DNA of 64,000 nt from Hydrogenobacter sp. T-8. GTDB taxonomy: Bacteria > Aquificota > Aquificia > Aquificales > Aquificaceae. How positions within the stretch are numbered: position 1 is the first letter of the stretch; each line of letters opens with the position of its first letter. This document shows, piece by piece, positions 17,408 to 26,090 of the stretch. The notes under the pieces are model-generated. The model was not told the DNA's origin and did not search any database. It saw only the letters and a list, made by a program, of their open reading frames with translations. Where the stretch lies: contig NZ_CP048795.1 of the NCBI RefSeq assembly GCF_011006175.1, positions 868,001 through 932,000 of the forward strand, written 5' to 3'. A program made the position numbers and the translations under genes.

Positions 17408-20400
17408 ATGTATGGTTTTGCAGGAAGGCTCGCCAACTACTTTATAGACTCAAAGCTCACACCTATAATAATACTGGTTTCTCTTGCCTTGGGTCTCTTT
17501 GCGGTTATTACCACTCCAAAGGACGAGGAGCCACAGATAGTGGTTCCTATGATAGACATAATGATCTCCTACCCCGGTGCCACCCCAGAAGAGGTGGAAA
17601 GAAGGGTTGTAGCACCCCTTGAAAAGAAGTTGTGGGAGCTAAAAGATATTGAATACATATACTCCGCCAGCATGGAGGGTATGGCGGTTGTAACTGCACG
17701 CTTTTATGTGGGCACAAACCCAGTAAAGGCTCTTGTGGACCTAAACACAAAGATGATGTCCGCTATGGACTTGGCACCCCCTGGGGTTATCCTACCACCT
17801 CTCATAAAGCCCAAGTCTATAGATGATGTGCCCATACTTACCCTTACCCTTTGGGGCAAAAACTACGACCCGTACGACCTAAGGCGAATATCTGAAGCCC
17901 TTGAAAACGAGATAAAGAAGGTTCAAAACGTGGCGGATGTGTTCTTGGTTGGAGGAAGACCAAGACAGGTTCGCATAGTCCTTGACCCTCAGAGAATGGC
18001 GAGCTATGGGGTTTCTCCCCTTTATGTAGCCCAAGTCCTTCAATCCGCCAACGCTCAAGCCCTAAGTGGTAAGGTGGTCCAAGGGGGAAAAGAATATGTG
18101 GTAAGGACAGGAGAGTTTTTAAGGTCAAGGGAAGATGTGGAAAATATAGTGGTTGGTGTCTTCAATTCAAGACCAGTATATATGAAGGATATAGCAACTG
18201 TGGTGGATGGTCCCTCCGAAACAAAGGACTATGTCTTTATGGGCTTTGGACCTCAGTATAGGGAAAAGGGGATACAGGGTGTAAAGCCCGGGGAGCTATA
18301 CCCTGCTGTCACCATAGCGGTCTCTAAGAGGGTAGGAACCAATGCGGTGGAAGTAGCTAAAGAAGTTCTTGACCTTGTAGACCACCTAAAGGGGAAAATA
18401 ATTCCCAAAGACCTGAATGTGACCATAACAAGAAACTATGGAGAGACCGCAAAAGAAAAGGCGGATACCCTTATAAAGAAGCTCATAATAGCCACCTTCT
18501 CTGTGATACTTCTTATCGCAGTTGCCCTGGGCTTTAAGGAAGCCATAGTGGTAGGTATTGCGGTGCCTGTTACCCTTGCCATAGCCCTATTTCTCAGTCA
18601 AGTTTTTGGCTTTACTCTAAACAGGGTCACCCTCTTTGCCCTCATTTTTGCCATAGGTATTCTCGTGGATGACGCCATAGTGGTGGTGGAGAACGTGCAC
18701 CGCTGGTTTGAGCTAAAGTTGGCAAAAACTCCAAGAGAAGCTATTGTCAGAGCCACTGACGAAGTGGGAAATCCCACCATATTGGCAACCTTTACCGTCA
18801 TCGCAGCCCTCATGCCTATGGCTTTTGTGACAGGTCTTATGGGTCCCTACATGAGACCCATACCCATAAACGCCTCAGTTGCCATGTTCTTCTCTTTGCT
18901 TGTTGCCTTTATCATAACTCCATGGGCAAGCTACTTGCTTCTGAGAAAAAAGTTTGACCAAGAACATGAGAAGCACGAAATTGACATAAAGGAAACAGCC
19001 TTCTGGAAGGTTTATTCCCGTTTAATGGTTCCCCTGCTTACCAGTAAAGTTAAAAGATACGCCTTCTATGGTCTTACACTTACCCTTATGGGTCTGTCGG
19101 TGGGTCTTCTGCTTACCAAAGTGGTAGTGGTTAAGATGCTACCTTATGATAACAAAAGCGAGCTTCAGATAGTTATAGACATGCCAGAGGGCACAACTCT
19201 TGAGAAGACCCTTGAGGTGACAAAGGCTATAGGAGACTACATCTCAAGACAGTCCATAGTGACCGATTATCAGGTATATGTGGGAACAGCCTCACCCTTT
19301 AACTTCAACGGACTTGTAAGACACTATTATCTGCGTCAAGGTTCAAACCTTGCGGACATTCAGGTAAACCTCATAAACAAGGACAAACGTCAAGAGCAGT
19401 CTCATGATTTTGCAAAAAGGATAAGACCTGCGGTTCATGAAATAGCCCAAAAATACGGTGTCAAGTATGTAGCGGTGGTGGAAGTCCCACCAGGTCCGCC
19501 AGTGCTTTCTCCCATAGTGGCAGAAGTTTATGGTCCAGACCTAAAGACTCAGCAAGACTTCGCCAGAGAGGTGCTTAAGGTTTTCAAAGAGAGCAAAAGT
19601 GTAACAGATGAAGGCATATACCTTGAAGACCCTGCACCTCTGCTCAGGCTTGTAGTAAAAGAAGACAAGGCAAAACTTGCTGGATTTTCAAGACAAGAGA
19701 TAGTATACACATTACAAGCCCTCCTCGGAGGCTATCAGGCTGGCATAATACAAAACACAGACACAGAACATACTCCCATAATTGTTAGGTTTGACGAAAA
19801 ATACAGAACCCTTGAAACCTTGAAAATGCTCCAAATTCCCACAAAGGATGGCAAAAGAGTGCCACTATCGGAGATTGTGGAAGTAAAGGAAGACACCATA
19901 CCAACCACCATATACCGTAAGAACTTAAGACGCGTGGTGTATGTGATAGGCGACGTGGCGGGAAGAGAAGAAGCACCTTTCTATGGCATTCTTGATGTGA
20001 GGTCTCAGATAAAGAACTTACCGAACCCTTACGGAGAGGTGAAGGAGCTTTGGATGTCTCTGCCTCTTATAGAGGATGGTATTTATGTTAAGTGGGATGG
20101 AGAGATGCACATAACCCTTGAGGTCTTCAGAGACCTTGGTTTAGCCTTTGGCGTTGCCCTCTTTGTCATGTATGTCCTTATACTGGGCTGGTTTAAGGAC
20201 TTCAAGATACCAGGTATAATCATGGCACCCATACCCCTCACATTGGTTGGTATAATCCCAGGGCATCTTATAATGAACGCCTTCTTTACAGCCACATCTA
20301 TGATAGGCTTTATTGCCCTTGCGGGTATAATAGTGAGAAACTCCATCCTTTTGGTGGACTTTGCAGAAGAGAGGATAAAGGACGGAGTGCCACCTCACCT

Positions 20401-20650
20401 TGCAGTAGTAGAAGCAGGAGTAATAAGGACAAGACCTATTCTCCTTACCGCTATAGCGGTTATAGTGGGTGCCTTTGTTATAATCTTTGACCCCATTTTC
20501 AACGGTCTTGCCATATCTCTAATATTCGGAACCATAGGCTCTACAACCCTCACCCTTGTGCTTATACCTGTGATGTATTACGCAAGCAGGGTAAAGAAAA
20601 TGGAGACCCTGCCCACTGCGGAAGAGGTGCAAAGGGATATTCTCAGATAA
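17408..20650 (+). CDS. RND-family efflux transporter permease
   Basis: This 1080-residue inner-membrane proton antiporter has two repeats of six membrane helices and two large periplasmic loops. TM4 contains GILVDDAIVVVENVH, with the paired aspartates of the AcrB-type proton relay. The sequence YPGATPEEVERRVVAPLEKK is the standard porter-domain start. Similarity appears closer to general multidrug or organic-compound RND pumps than to CzcA metal pumps: the heavy-metal signature after TM4 is not obvious. It overlaps the convergent CBM48 gene by 8 bases. Confidence 0.94.
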   Translation: MYGFAGRLANYFIDSKLTPIIILVSLALGLFAVITTPKDEEPQIVVPMIDIMISYPGATPEEVERRVVAPLEKKLWELKDIEYIYSASMEGMAVVTARFYVGTNPVKALVDLNTKMMSAMDLAPPGVILPPLIKPKSIDDVPILTLTLWGKNYDPYDLRRISEALENEIKKVQNVADVFLVGGRPRQVRIVLDPQRMASYGVSPLYVAQVLQSANAQALSGKVVQGGKEYVVRTGEFLRSREDVENIVVGVFNSRPVYMKDIATVVDGPSETKDYVFMGFGPQYREKGIQGVKPGELYPAVTIAVSKRVGTNAVEVAKEVLDLVDHLKGKIIPKDLNVTITRNYGETAKEKADTLIKKLIIATFSVILLIAVALGFKEAIVVGIAVPVTLAIALFLSQVFGFTLNRVTLFALIFAIGILVDDAIVVVENVHRWFELKLAKTPREAIVRATDEVGNPTILATFTVIAALMPMAFVTGLMGPYMRPIPINASVAMFFSLLVAFIITPWASYLLLRKKFDQEHEKHEIDIKETAFWKVYSRLMVPLLTSKVKRYAFYGLTLTLMGLSVGLLLTKVVVVKMLPYDNKSELQIVIDMPEGTTLEKTLEVTKAIGDYISRQSIVTDYQVYVGTASPFNFNGLVRHYYLRQGSNLADIQVNLINKDKRQEQSHDFAKRIRPAVHEIAQKYGVKYVAVVEVPPGPPVLSPIVAEVYGPDLKTQQDFAREVLKVFKESKSVTDEGIYLEDPAPLLRLVVKEDKAKLAGFSRQEIVYTLQALLGGYQAGIIQNTDTEHTPIIVRFDEKYRTLETLKMLQIPTKDGKRVPLSEIVEVKEDTIPTTIYRKNLRRVVYVIGDVAGREEAPFYGILDVRSQIKNLPNPYGEVKELWMSLPLIEDGIYVKWDGEMHITLEVFRDLGLAFGVALFVMYVLILGWFKDFKIPGIIMAPIPLTLVGIIPGHLIMNAFFTATSMIGFIALAGIIVRNSILLVDFAEERIKDGVPPHLAVVEAGVIRTRPILLTAIAVIVGAFVIIFDPIFNGLAISLIFGTIGSTTLTLVLIPVMYYASRVKKMETLPTAEEVQRDILR

Positions 20651-20930
20651 TAATCAGGCTGTCTGTAGTGCCAAAGGGGTTAGGAACCTGCTGGTCTGCG
20701 GACAGCTCATTTTCCCAGTATTGTCCGTCAATAAGGTATTTAAACCGGTAGCTCCTGCCAGTCTTTAGTCTCTTGCTTATCCAAAAAGTCCCATCCTTTT
20801 TCCTGCGCATGGGCTCTGGTTTCCAATCGTTCCACTCACCTACAACCTCAACCCTTTGTGCATCATCCCTTTTTACATAGAAGCTCACCACGCATGTGTT
20901 TTTGCCTTCTTGATAGCTCTTCCTTATCAT
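20643..20930 (-). CDS. Stand-alone CBM48 / glycogen-binding-like domain protein
   Basis: This 95-residue protein is almost entirely one early-set beta-sandwich of the CBM48/AMPK glycogen-binding type. It has VEVVGEWNDWKPEPMRRKKD (compare 'V.GdFn.W....M.r..'), followed by GTFWISKRLKTGRSYRFKYLI and DGQYWENE and a C-terminal NPFGTTDSLI. Such domains usually sit at the N-terminus of branching enzymes or debranching amylases. Here there is no enzyme attached and no glycogen gene nearby. It may act as a free adaptor on glycogen. Confidence 0.82.
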   Translation of the reverse strand: MIRKSYQEGKNTCVVSFYVKRDDAQRVEVVGEWNDWKPEPMRRKKDGTFWISKRLKTGRSYRFKYLIDGQYWENELSADQQVPNPFGTTDSLIII

Positions 20931-21010
20931 TGGCCACCCCCCTGCGTAATTTATAATTCAGTTTAACCCATAAACCTTGCCTTCTGTTATAATAGACCCT
21001 TATCTGAAGG

Positions 21011-22492
21011 ATGAACCTAAGCCAAGAAGAGGTAAATAGACTATCAAGGGACTACAAGGTAATACCTCTATACGCAGAGTTTATGGCGGATACAGAGACG
21101 CCTCTTTCTGTTTATCTTAAGCTCAAAGAAGGTTGGAAGTATAGTTTGCTTTTGGAGAGTGCGGAGGGTGGAGTTAAATGGGGTAGGTATTCTTTCGTAA
21201 TACTTGCAAATACCTTCCATTACGCTTGGAAAAGTGGAATAGCATACCTATACGAAGGGGGAAGGGTTAAGCTCTTTGAAAAGAGAGACCCACTAAGACC
21301 AATAAAGCTCTTGCTTGAAGACTTTAAAGCCTATCATGACCCATCTCTTCCAAGGTTTTGGGGAGGCTTTGCAGGTTATGTGGGCTACGACATTATAAAG
21401 TGCTACGAGCCTATAGAGGATAAAAAGCCAGACACTCTTGAGGTTTTTGACCTTTTCTTTATCCTTAGTGATGTGGTGGTGGTGCATGACAACCTAAGCG
21501 GTAGTTTGAAGGTTATAGTGCCTTTGCATGCAGATAGGGACATATCAAGAGAATATGAAAGGGCAAAAGGGCTCATAGAAGACATAAAAGAGAGGATTTT
21601 CACTACTTGCGTCTATCCTATGCACTTTCCTCAGAGAGCTATAGACCTCAAAGAATGGCGTTCAAACTACACAAAAGAGGAGTTTATGAGTTTGGTAAAA
21701 AGGGCAAAGGAGTATGTGGAGCAGGGAGATATAGTGCAGGTGGTTTTGTCTCAAAGGTTTAGTAAGGTCTTTTCTGGAGAGCCAGAGGGCATATACAGGT
21801 CTTTGAGATTTCTAAACCCATCACCCTATATGTATTACATGGACTTTGGAGACCTAAAGGTAATAGGCTCTTCTCCAGAGGTCTTGGTAAGGCTTGAGGG
21901 GAGCAGGATAGAAACAAGACCCATAGCGGGGACAAGAAGGAGGGGAGAAACTCCCGAGGAGGACTTGGCTCTTGAGAGGGAGCTCCTGCAAGATGAGAAG
22001 GAAAGGGCGGAACACTTAATGCTTGTAGACCTGGCAAGAAACGATGTGGGACGCGTAAGCAAGCCAGGAAGCGTAAGGGTAGAGGGCTTTATGAGGGTAG
22101 AAAGGTATTCTCATGTTATGCATATGGTGAGCGATGTAATAGGTGAGCTAAAGGATGGTCTTTCTGCGGTGGACGTTTTGAAGGCTCTATTTCCTGCGGG
22201 GACAGTGTCTGGTGCACCCAAGGTTAGAGCCATGCAGATAATAGAGGAGCTTGAAAAGGAAAGAAGAAGCATATACGCAGGGGCGGTGGGTTATATATCC
22301 TTTGAAGGGAACATGGATATGGCAATAGCCATAAGAACTGCGGTGCTACTAAGAGACCAGGTTTTTCTCCAAGCAGGTGCAGGCATAGTGGCGGACTCTG
22401 ACCCAGAAAAGGAGTGGTTAGAAACTGTAAATAAGGCAAAAGCTCTTATGAAGGCTGTAGCTATGGCTGAGTCAATCCACGAACAAAGATAA
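21011..22492 (+). CDS. trpE: Anthranilate synthase component I
   Basis: TrpE converts chorismate and ammonia to anthranilate, the first step of tryptophan synthesis. The 493-residue protein has the N-terminal domain with the LLESAEGGVKWGRYSFV segment, which contributes to tryptophan feedback binding. The C-terminal chorismate-binding domain has IETRPIAGTRRRGETPEED, LFPAGTVSGAPKVRAMQII and GAGIVADSDPEKEW. It stands alone, away from trpD and trpG. A TATAAT (20988-20993) lies 17 bases upstream with GAAGGA before the ATG, so this gene appears to have a short leader. It overlaps the convergent gene by 21 bases. Confidence 0.95.
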   Translation: MNLSQEEVNRLSRDYKVIPLYAEFMADTETPLSVYLKLKEGWKYSLLLESAEGGVKWGRYSFVILANTFHYAWKSGIAYLYEGGRVKLFEKRDPLRPIKLLLEDFKAYHDPSLPRFWGGFAGYVGYDIIKCYEPIEDKKPDTLEVFDLFFILSDVVVVHDNLSGSLKVIVPLHADRDISREYERAKGLIEDIKERIFTTCVYPMHFPQRAIDLKEWRSNYTKEEFMSLVKRAKEYVEQGDIVQVVLSQRFSKVFSGEPEGIYRSLRFLNPSPYMYYMDFGDLKVIGSSPEVLVRLEGSRIETRPIAGTRRRGETPEEDLALERELLQDEKERAEHLMLVDLARNDVGRVSKPGSVRVEGFMRVERYSHVMHMVSDVIGELKDGLSAVDVLKALFPAGTVSGAPKVRAMQIIEELEKERRSIYAGAVGYISFEGNMDMAIAIRTAVLLRDQVFLQAGAGIVADSDPEKEWLETVNKAKALMKAVAMAESIHEQR

Positions 22493-23011
22493 ACTCTTTA
22501 TACCCTTCTCCTTGAAGAGTTCCCTTTTTATCATAGCCTTAAAAAGCTCTTGGTCTTGCTTAAAACTTGCAAACTTCTTCATAAGGATTGCTTTTTGCTC
22601 CCTGCTTAGTTCATCCCACAATTTTTTGGCTATTTCAGAAGAAAGGCTTTGTAGGATTTCCTCCGCACTTTGCATATCCTCTGGCATTTTTACTTGTATC
22701 TTTCTTCCTAAAATCTCTTCCGCAAGCCTTAGTTTTTTGAGAAACCTTTCCTTCCAGTCCAGACCTTGTGAAGTTTTCTTGATATAGAACCTTTTCAGTT
22801 TTTGTATCTGCTCAAAGCTCATAAAAAGTGGTAGCTTTGAGGCTCTATTTGGAGGATGGAAAAGAAAAAACCTTTTTATACCTTCTTTCACCACTTCAAG
22901 GGGGTAGCCTTCCTCTTCAAGAAACTTCAAAAACCACCTATCTCTTGGCGAAAGAAAAAAGTCTCCCTTTATCTGCAGTATAAAGTCCTTAAGTTCTCTG
23001 TAATAGCTCAT
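22472..23011 (-). CDS. Hypothetical helical protein downstream of trm1
   Basis: This 179-residue, lysine-rich, mostly helical protein has no recognised family. The N-terminus contains FLSPRDRWFLKFLEEEGYPL, which suggests a short winged-helix-like or helical bundle segment. The rest is amphipathic helix, with ILQSLSSEIAKKLWDELSRE in the middle. It overlaps trm1 by 23 bases on the same strand, so it is probably co-expressed with trm1 and hemE. The Trm1 link gives no clear function. Confidence 0.7.
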   Translation of the reverse strand: MSYYRELKDFILQIKGDFFLSPRDRWFLKFLEEEGYPLEVVKEGIKRFFLFHPPNRASKLPLFMSFEQIQKLKRFYIKKTSQGLDWKERFLKKLRLAEEILGRKIQVKMPEDMQSAEEILQSLSSEIAKKLWDELSREQKAILMKKFASFKQDQELFKAMIKRELFKEKGIKSLSLFVD

Positions 23012-24110
23012 GGGCTCTTTTTAGCACCTCTTCGTGGCTAAGTAATGTTCTAAAACCCTCGGGGCTAAAATGTGTTCTTGTGCCTTCAAAGACCTCTAAA
23101 AACCTTTCTATAGTGGGTGATTGTCCTATGCGAAAGGTTTTGCATATGGAAGAGATAGTATAAAAGCCCAAGGTTTGAGCTCTTGACTCATCTTTTATTC
23201 TTTTTAAGAGCTTATTGGTGTTTTCTGAGATTTCTACCATGCCTCTCGTTTCCCATAACCTTTGGACAAGCTCCTCATCCCAAAGGTTTCCAAGCCAAAG
23301 AGGTCCTGCAACCAAAAGTCTATTCTTGCAATGAGGGCACTCATGCCTTATGTTCTCCACCTGCACACCCTCTCTGTATAGACACCTATCGCAGTAGAGC
23401 AAAAAGCCTATTTGTCTTATAAGAGCGTTGGTCCTTTTTGGTCCTATGTCCTTTATGAAGAAGGCTCTCATATAGTGCCTGTAGGAATAGGAAAACACTG
23501 GCTTTAGAGCGTAGTCCATCTTTGCACCTTCTTCTACTACCTTTTTTATGAGGATGCGTAAGCCTACCTCGTGGTAAAACTCCGCACTGAGAAGGGGCTT
23601 TGAGCCATATCTTCTTTGACAGGTTTCTGGATATGTGCCAGAAAGCACAGAAGTATCTGTGGCACTTACAGCCAGCAAGCCATACCTTGCCAAAGGCAGT
23701 ATACCGCCTTCTAAGAAGGGCACGGGTGAGCCAAAGGGGTCTATATCCACATAGTGGCAGTTTCTGAGTTTTCTAAGAAGAAGGCTTGCATCTTCCTTGT
23801 ATACTTCCACTTTATCTTCTGGAATGTTATGAGACCTCAAAAGGTTCAGAAAGAACTCTACCGCAGAAGGGCTTATGTCATTGTATATGGCTTTTTTAAC
23901 CTTGTTGGTCTCAAGCAAAAACCTCATAAGCCTTATACCGCTTGCACCCATGGGGTCGCAGACTGTAAGGTCTTGGCTTGGCATGTTCAAGAGCATAAGA
24001 AGGCTTATGTCCCTGTTTTCCCTCATGTGTGGGTTATAAAAGACCTGCATCTTTGAAGAGACAACCTCTGGAAGCTCAATGTCCAAAAGGACCTTTCCCT
24101 CTCTTATCAT
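22989..24110 (-). CDS. trm1: tRNA (guanine-N2)-dimethyltransferase Trm1
   Basis: Trm1 methylates N2 of G26 in tRNA. It is widespread in archaea and eukaryotes but rare in bacteria; the Aquifex aeolicus enzyme is a known exception and also modifies G27. The 373-residue protein shows FYNPHMRENRDISLLML, the SAM site DPMGASGIRLMRFLLE and the catalytic DIDPFGSPVPFLE. A zinc-binding pair of CxxC motifs follows, CDRC and CPHC. It overlaps hemE by 4 bases. Confidence 0.93.
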   Translation of the reverse strand: MIREGKVLLDIELPEVVSSKMQVFYNPHMRENRDISLLMLLNMPSQDLTVCDPMGASGIRLMRFLLETNKVKKAIYNDISPSAVEFFLNLLRSHNIPEDKVEVYKEDASLLLRKLRNCHYVDIDPFGSPVPFLEGGILPLARYGLLAVSATDTSVLSGTYPETCQRRYGSKPLLSAEFYHEVGLRILIKKVVEEGAKMDYALKPVFSYSYRHYMRAFFIKDIGPKRTNALIRQIGFLLYCDRCLYREGVQVENIRHECPHCKNRLLVAGPLWLGNLWDEELVQRLWETRGMVEISENTNKLLKRIKDESRAQTLGFYTISSICKTFRIGQSPTIERFLEVFEGTRTHFSPEGFRTLLSHEEVLKRAHELLQRT

Positions 24111-25108
24111 GAGAGGCGATAGCCCTTTACCGTATCTACGAGAAGTTTTACTTTGCTTAGCTCCATATCTGGCATAAGACCATGTCCTAAGTTAAAAACA
24201 TACTTGGTCTTTCTTGGTATACATCTGAGAAACTCAAGGGTCTTTTTTTGAAGGCTTTCCTCATCACAGTAAAGAAGTGTAGGGTCAAGGTTTCCCTGAA
24301 AGGCTTTTGAGCTTTCTTTCATGGCAGAGACCATATCCACCGTCCAGTCTACAGAAAAAGCATCCACTGGCAAGTTTTCAAGGGCTCTTAAAAAAGAGCC
24401 AGAGCCTCTGAAAAAGTATATAACTGGTTTGTCTGTATGTTTTTTTAGCTCTTCAAAGAAGGGTTTTAGATAAGTGTAGACATACTCCTCAAAGTCTTCG
24501 TAAGAGAGGTGCATTGCCCAGCTATCAAAGACCTGCAAAAGGTCCGCACCAGCCCTTATTTGACCAATAAGGTATTCAAGTAAGTTTTCACAAAGCAGTT
24601 TCATAAGGTCCGCATATTGCTCTGAAGTCCACATAAAGAGCTTGGTCTTCTTAAAGTCCTTGCTTGAGCGTCCCTTTACCATATAAGACATAAGAGTAAA
24701 AGGAGCACCACTAAAGCCTATCACTGGCACATCTTTGACCTGAGCCTTTACCCTTCTTATGACCTCTCCCACAAACTCCACCTGAGAAAAGGATATTTTC
24801 CTTAAACTCTTTACACTTCCATCCCATTCAAGCCTTGGACCCTCACCCTCAAGAAACTCTACCTTAACGCCCATAGGCTCAAGGGGGACAAGGATATCGG
24901 AAAAGATTATCACCGCATCCACTTGGAGAAGCTCTACAGGTAAAAGGCTTACCCTACTTGCAAGGTTTACGTTTTTGCAAAAGCTGAGAAAATCCTTCTC
25001 TTTTTCTCTAAGCTCTCTATACTGGGGCATGTATCTACCTGCTTGACGCATAAGCCAAACAGGAAAGCGTGGGATTTTCTCTCCTTTAAGGCTTTTCAAA
25101 AGAAGCAT
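24107..25108 (-). CDS. hemE: Uroporphyrinogen decarboxylase
   Basis: HemE removes four carboxyl groups from uroporphyrinogen III to give coproporphyrinogen III in haem synthesis. The 333-residue protein carries the N-terminal signature FPVWLMRQAGRYMPQYRELR, FSDILVPLEPMG with the catalytic aspartate, and GFSGAPFTLMSYMVKG. The C-terminal NLGHGLMPDM is the second signature. It heads a hemE-trm1-hypothetical operon. Other haem genes in the window (hemB, hemC) lie far away. Confidence 0.96.
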   Translation of the reverse strand: MLLLKSLKGEKIPRFPVWLMRQAGRYMPQYRELREKEKDFLSFCKNVNLASRVSLLPVELLQVDAVIIFSDILVPLEPMGVKVEFLEGEGPRLEWDGSVKSLRKISFSQVEFVGEVIRRVKAQVKDVPVIGFSGAPFTLMSYMVKGRSSKDFKKTKLFMWTSEQYADLMKLLCENLLEYLIGQIRAGADLLQVFDSWAMHLSYEDFEEYVYTYLKPFFEELKKHTDKPVIYFFRGSGSFLRALENLPVDAFSVDWTVDMVSAMKESSKAFQGNLDPTLLYCDEESLQKKTLEFLRCIPRKTKYVFNLGHGLMPDMELSKVKLLVDTVKGYRLS

Positions 25109-25132
25109 GGTTTAATATCTTAGCATATTTTT

Positions 25133-25184
25133 CACCCCCGGGGGAGGGGGTGAGGGAGGAGGTGAGCCATGGGGTTGCTGGGGT
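25133..25184. other. G-rich intergenic element between hemE and dapF
   Basis: In an A/T-leaning intergenic region the plus strand switches to a G-rich run. CACCCCCGGGGG is followed by AGGGGGTG, GGG, AGG, AGG, GGGG and GGGG tracts. The opening CACCCCC pairs with GGGGGTG for a compact GC hairpin, and the G-tracts could form a quadruplex on the plus strand, though one loop would be long. It lies upstream of both divergent genes. Function unknown. Confidence 0.5.
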
Positions 25185-25190
25185 ATGAGA

Positions 25191-25196
25191 TATAAT
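25191..25196 (+). promoter_or_regulatory. Putative -10 box of dapF
   Basis: TATAAT lies 8 bases before the dapF ATG with no Shine-Dalgarno between, so transcription would begin on or next to the start codon. Confidence 0.5.
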
Positions 25197-25204
25197 AATA
25201 TAGC

Positions 25205-26050
25205 ATGAACTTTACAAAATTGCAAGGGTCTGGAAACGACTTTATAGTTATAGACAACAGAGATGGCAAGGTATACGAGCTTTTAAAGAGGCTTGAGCTT
25301 GATATAAAAGACTTTGTGATAGCACTCTGCAAGCAACACACGGGTATAGGTGCGGATGGGCTTATCCTTATAGAAGACCCTCAAGACCCAAAGAACCACT
25401 TCAAATGGCAGTTTTTTAACTCCGATGGCTCTGTGGCGGAGATGTGTGGCAACGGCTCTCGCTGTGCGGTAAGGTTTGCCTATGAGAAGGGTATAGTAGG
25501 CGAAGAAGTGCGTTTTGAGACCCTTGCGGGTGTGATAAAAGCGTGGGTCAAGGAAGGTGGAAAAAGAGTAAAGGTACAGCTTACAAGCCCAAAGGACCAC
25601 AGAGAGGTATCTTTGCAGGTAGATGGTCTCCATATTGAAGGTAGCTTTATAAACACGGGCGTGCCTCACTTTGTGGCAGTGGTGGAAAACCTGCAAGACC
25701 TAAATTTGGTAAAGCTGGGAAGGGCTATAAGGTTTCACAAAGAGTTTGAGCCTAAGGGCACGAATGTGAACTTTATAGAGAAGCTCTCAGACAAGGCTAT
25801 AAGGATAAGAACTTACGAAAGAGGTGTGGAAGGAGAGACCCTTGCCTGTGGAACTGGAGCAACCGCATCAGCCATAGTGGCTTATATGAAGGGTTTGGTA
25901 AAGGAAAAGCCTGTGGAAGTGCATACAAAGGGTGGTGAAATTCTCCGAATTGACTTTAGCGAGGGCTTAAGGGAAGTATTCCTTGAGGGTGCGGTCTGCA
26001 AGGTTTTTGAAGGCTTTTTCTCAGAAGAAGACCTGCTTTGCATGAGATAG
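25205..26050 (+). CDS. dapF: Diaminopimelate epimerase
   Basis: DapF interconverts LL- and meso-diaminopimelate for lysine and peptidoglycan synthesis, using two cysteines and no cofactor. The 281-residue protein has both catalytic cysteines, in AEMCGNGSRCAVRFAYEKG and LACGTGATASA. It also has the N-terminal KLQGSGNDFIVID and the DGLILIE strand. Length is normal. It starts a run of same-strand genes (ispH, dsb-like, kinase). Confidence 0.97.
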   Translation: MNFTKLQGSGNDFIVIDNRDGKVYELLKRLELDIKDFVIALCKQHTGIGADGLILIEDPQDPKNHFKWQFFNSDGSVAEMCGNGSRCAVRFAYEKGIVGEEVRFETLAGVIKAWVKEGGKRVKVQLTSPKDHREVSLQVDGLHIEGSFINTGVPHFVAVVENLQDLNLVKLGRAIRFHKEFEPKGTNVNFIEKLSDKAIRIRTYERGVEGETLACGTGATASAIVAYMKGLVKEKPVEVHTKGGEILRIDFSEGLREVFLEGAVCKVFEGFFSEEDLLCMR

Positions 26051-26090
26051 CTCACAGATAGGCACAATATAGGAGCTTATAATTCTACCT

